Shown here one piece after another: positions 40,643-41,910 of a DNA stretch of 41,910 nt (within the stretch, counting starts at the first letter, position 1; every line of letters begins with the position of its first letter). A model generated the notes under the pieces. That model worked only from the letters and a program-made list of their open reading frames with translations, did no database searches and was not told where the DNA came from. Position numbers and translations under genes: made by a program. Source of the stretch: Steroidobacteraceae bacterium (GTDB lineage Bacteria; Pseudomonadota; Gammaproteobacteria; Steroidobacterales; Steroidobacteraceae); contig JAHCAN010000024.1 of NCBI GenBank assembly GCA_019634915.1, positions 1-41,910 on the forward strand, in the 5' to 3' direction.

Positions 40643-40913
40643 AGCTTGCGGCTTGCAGAGTACCGCCAGAGGCGCATCGTTCCTGCCGTCGTGGTACCGG
40701 TGGCGGCAATGGTGGCGGGGCATGACGAGGGCAATGCGGAGGACTGTGCTGCTCCTCGCCGTCAGCTATCAACATCCGGTCAAATGCCGCCCAGTTTGTC
40801 CGCTCGTTGATAGCTGCGGCGCGAGAAAGGATATGCGGCGGGCAGCCAGCCGACACGCGCCGGGCGAACGGGCGGCGAAGCCGCCTCTGGCTGTAATCTG
40901 CAAGCTGTAAGCT
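40643..40913. mobile_element. MITE-like element with 32 bp terminal inverted repeats
   Basis: The left arm 40643-40674 (starting AGCTTGCGGCTTGCAG) and the right arm 40882-40913 match as inverted repeats at 28 of 32 positions. The mismatches are G/A, G/A, G/T and C/A. The enclosed 207 bp codes for nothing convincing and contains a second inverted repeat (40758-40821). The element fills almost the whole gap between the FimX-like gene and parC. Size, long imperfect termini, no ORF and an intergenic site are MITE or REP-like traits. A target-site duplication was not evident. Confidence 0.6.
40758..40821. repeat. internal hairpin of the MITE-like element
   Basis: CAGCTATCAAC (40763-40773) and GTTGATAGCTG (40806-40816) are perfect 11 bp complements around a 32 nt loop. 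Five more base pairs (CGCCG/CGGCG) form beyond one bulged base, giving a 16 bp stem. There is no T-run, so a simple intrinsic terminator is not indicated. Confidence 0.7.
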
Positions 40914-40926
40914 GCTCGCTGCCGGT

Positions 40927-41910
40927 TCATCCCGCCGCTTCCAGCCGCTGCACGGTCCGCCAGCCCCGCGGCAGCACCGCACCGCGCTGCGCGCGCTCGC
41001 CGCGGTAGGCCTTCAGCTCGGCCGCCGTCAGCGTCATGCGCCGCTCGCCCGAGTGCACGAGCAGCGAGCCGCCCGGCGGCACGACGGCGATCCCGGTGAG
41101 GACCTCGGTGCGCGCGGCGGCCTTCTTGCCCGGAATGCCGAACAGCTTGTTGCCCTTGCCCTTGGCGAGCTCCGGCACTTCGGCCGCCGGGAACACGAGC
41201 AGCTTGCCTTCACTGTTGACGACCGCGACCAGCGAGTCGGCCGACGGCACCGGCACCGGCGGCAGCACGAGCGCCTGGTCGGGCACCGTGAGCACCGCCT
41301 TGCCGGCCTTGCGATCGGTCAGCAGTTCCTTCAGGCGCACGGTGAAGCCGTAGCCGGCGTCCGACGCGAGCAGCCACAGGTCCTCGGGCTCGCCGATCAG
41401 CACGCCGGCGAACTGCGCGCCGTCGGGCGGATCGAGGCGTCCCGAGAGCGGCTCGCCCTGGCCGCGCGCCGACGGCAGCGTGTGCGCCGGCAGGCTGTAG
41501 GCGCGCCCCGTGCTGTCGATGAAGATCGCCGGCTGCAGGCTGCGCCCGCGCGCGACCGACTGGAACGCATCGCCCGTCTTGTAGGACAGCGACGCCGGAT
41601 CGATCTCGTGGCCTTTCGCGGCACGCACCCAGCCCGCCGCCGACAGCACGACGGTCACCGGCTCGTTGGTCAGCAGCTCTTTCTCGTCGATCGCCTGCGC
41701 GGCCTCCCGCTCGACGATCTTCGAGCGGCGCTCGTCGCCGTATTTCTCGGCGTCGGCGCGCAGTTCGTCCGCCACGAGCTTGCGCAGCTTCGCCTTGCCC
41801 CGGAGCGTGGCCTCGATCTCTTCGCGTTCGTCGGCCAGCGCTTTCTGCTCGTCGCGGATCTTCATCTCCTCGAGCTTCGCGAGATGGCGCAGCTTGGTCT
41901 CGAGGATCGC
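40927..41910 (-). CDS. parC: DNA topoisomerase IV subunit A, C-terminal part (cut by window edge)
   Basis: 327 codons of ParC are present; the N-terminal catalytic region with the active-site Tyr lies beyond the window. The visible part begins [19 protein letters not shown], the end of the breakage-reunion core. It continues through [18 protein letters not shown] into the C-terminal beta-pinwheel, with [24 protein letters not shown] and [15 protein letters not shown]. These match ParC rather than GyrA, which has a GyrA-box QRRGGKG. Topoisomerase IV unlinks daughter chromosomes after replication. It converges with the FimX-like gene across the MITE-like element. Confidence 0.95.
   Translation of the reverse strand, partial: AILETKLRHLAKLEEMKIRDEQKALADEREEIEATLRGKAKLRKLVADELRADAEKYGDERRSKIVEREAAQAIDEKELLTNEPVTVVLSAAGWVRAAKGHEIDPASLSYKTGDAFQSVARGRSLQPAIFIDSTGRAYSLPAHTLPSARGQGEPLSGRLDPPDGAQFAGVLIGEPEDLWLLASDAGYGFTVRLKELLTDRKAGKAVLTVPDQALVLPPVPVPSADSLVAVVNSEGKLLVFPAAEVPELAKGKGNKLFGIPGKKAAARTEVLTGIAVVPPGGSLLVHSGERRMTLTAAELKAYRGERAQRGAVLPRGWRTVQRLEAAG

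Overview
This 41.9 kb window is chromosomal DNA from a very GC-rich gammaproteobacterium. The evidence is the gene content: lon-clpX-clpP-tig, cvpA-purF, fimV-truA-accD-folC, lpxH, epmA/epmB/efp and parC. The arrangement resembles the Pseudomonas/Xanthomonadales/Nevskiales side of the class, but the sequence alone does not fix the genus. There is no phage, CRISPR array, transposase or rRNA. Almost all of it is dense housekeeping sequence, with many genes joined by 1-4 nt start/stop overlaps.

Region 1 (1-9.9 kb): a cut tRNA-Val gene; a secreted choice-of-anchor B protein with a GlyGly-CTERM-like tail; then, all on the minus strand, tRNA-Pro, tRNA-Arg, an S10 serine carboxypeptidase, tRNA-His, tRNA-Lys, tRNA-Leu, tig, clpP, clpX and lon. 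This is the cytosolic protein-quality-control cluster. A sigma-32-like promoter lies before lon and a sigma-70-like promoter before clpX.

Region 2 (9.9-19.0 kb): folD followed by otsB, a GH15 glycosidase and otsA (trehalose metabolism), then convergent cysS and gltX, and divergent from these a periplasmic cyclophilin and lpxH. The order lpxH/ppi/aaRS/cysS/folD/tRNAs/tig/clpP/clpX/lon is the one I recall from Pseudomonas. The trehalose genes and the S10 gene look like insertions into that backbone.

Region 3 (19.0-33.8 kb, all minus): prmB-aroC-asd, fimV-truA-accD-folC-SPOR protein, and cvpA-purF-glycerate kinase-receiver/Ser-Thr kinase-miaE. It covers purine, folate, fatty acid, aromatic and aspartate-family biosynthesis, tRNA modification, and the polar hub FimV. 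The receiver-kinase fusion is the least expected member.

Region 4 (33.8-41.9 kb): SCO1-psd-epmA-msrC on plus, efp on minus, and epmB plus a FimX-like degenerate GGDEF/EAL protein on plus. Last come a 270 bp MITE-like inverted-repeat element and the 3' part of parC. EF-P and both enzymes that beta-lysylate it lie within about 3.2 kb. FimV and the FimX-like protein suggest type IV pilus motility, although no pilus structural genes are in the window.

Gene-free stretches: 7744-8069 holds three tRNAs and a promoter; 9705-9989 holds two tRNAs and two divergent promoter elements; 40632-40926 holds the inverted-repeat element. No other gap exceeds about 100 bases.
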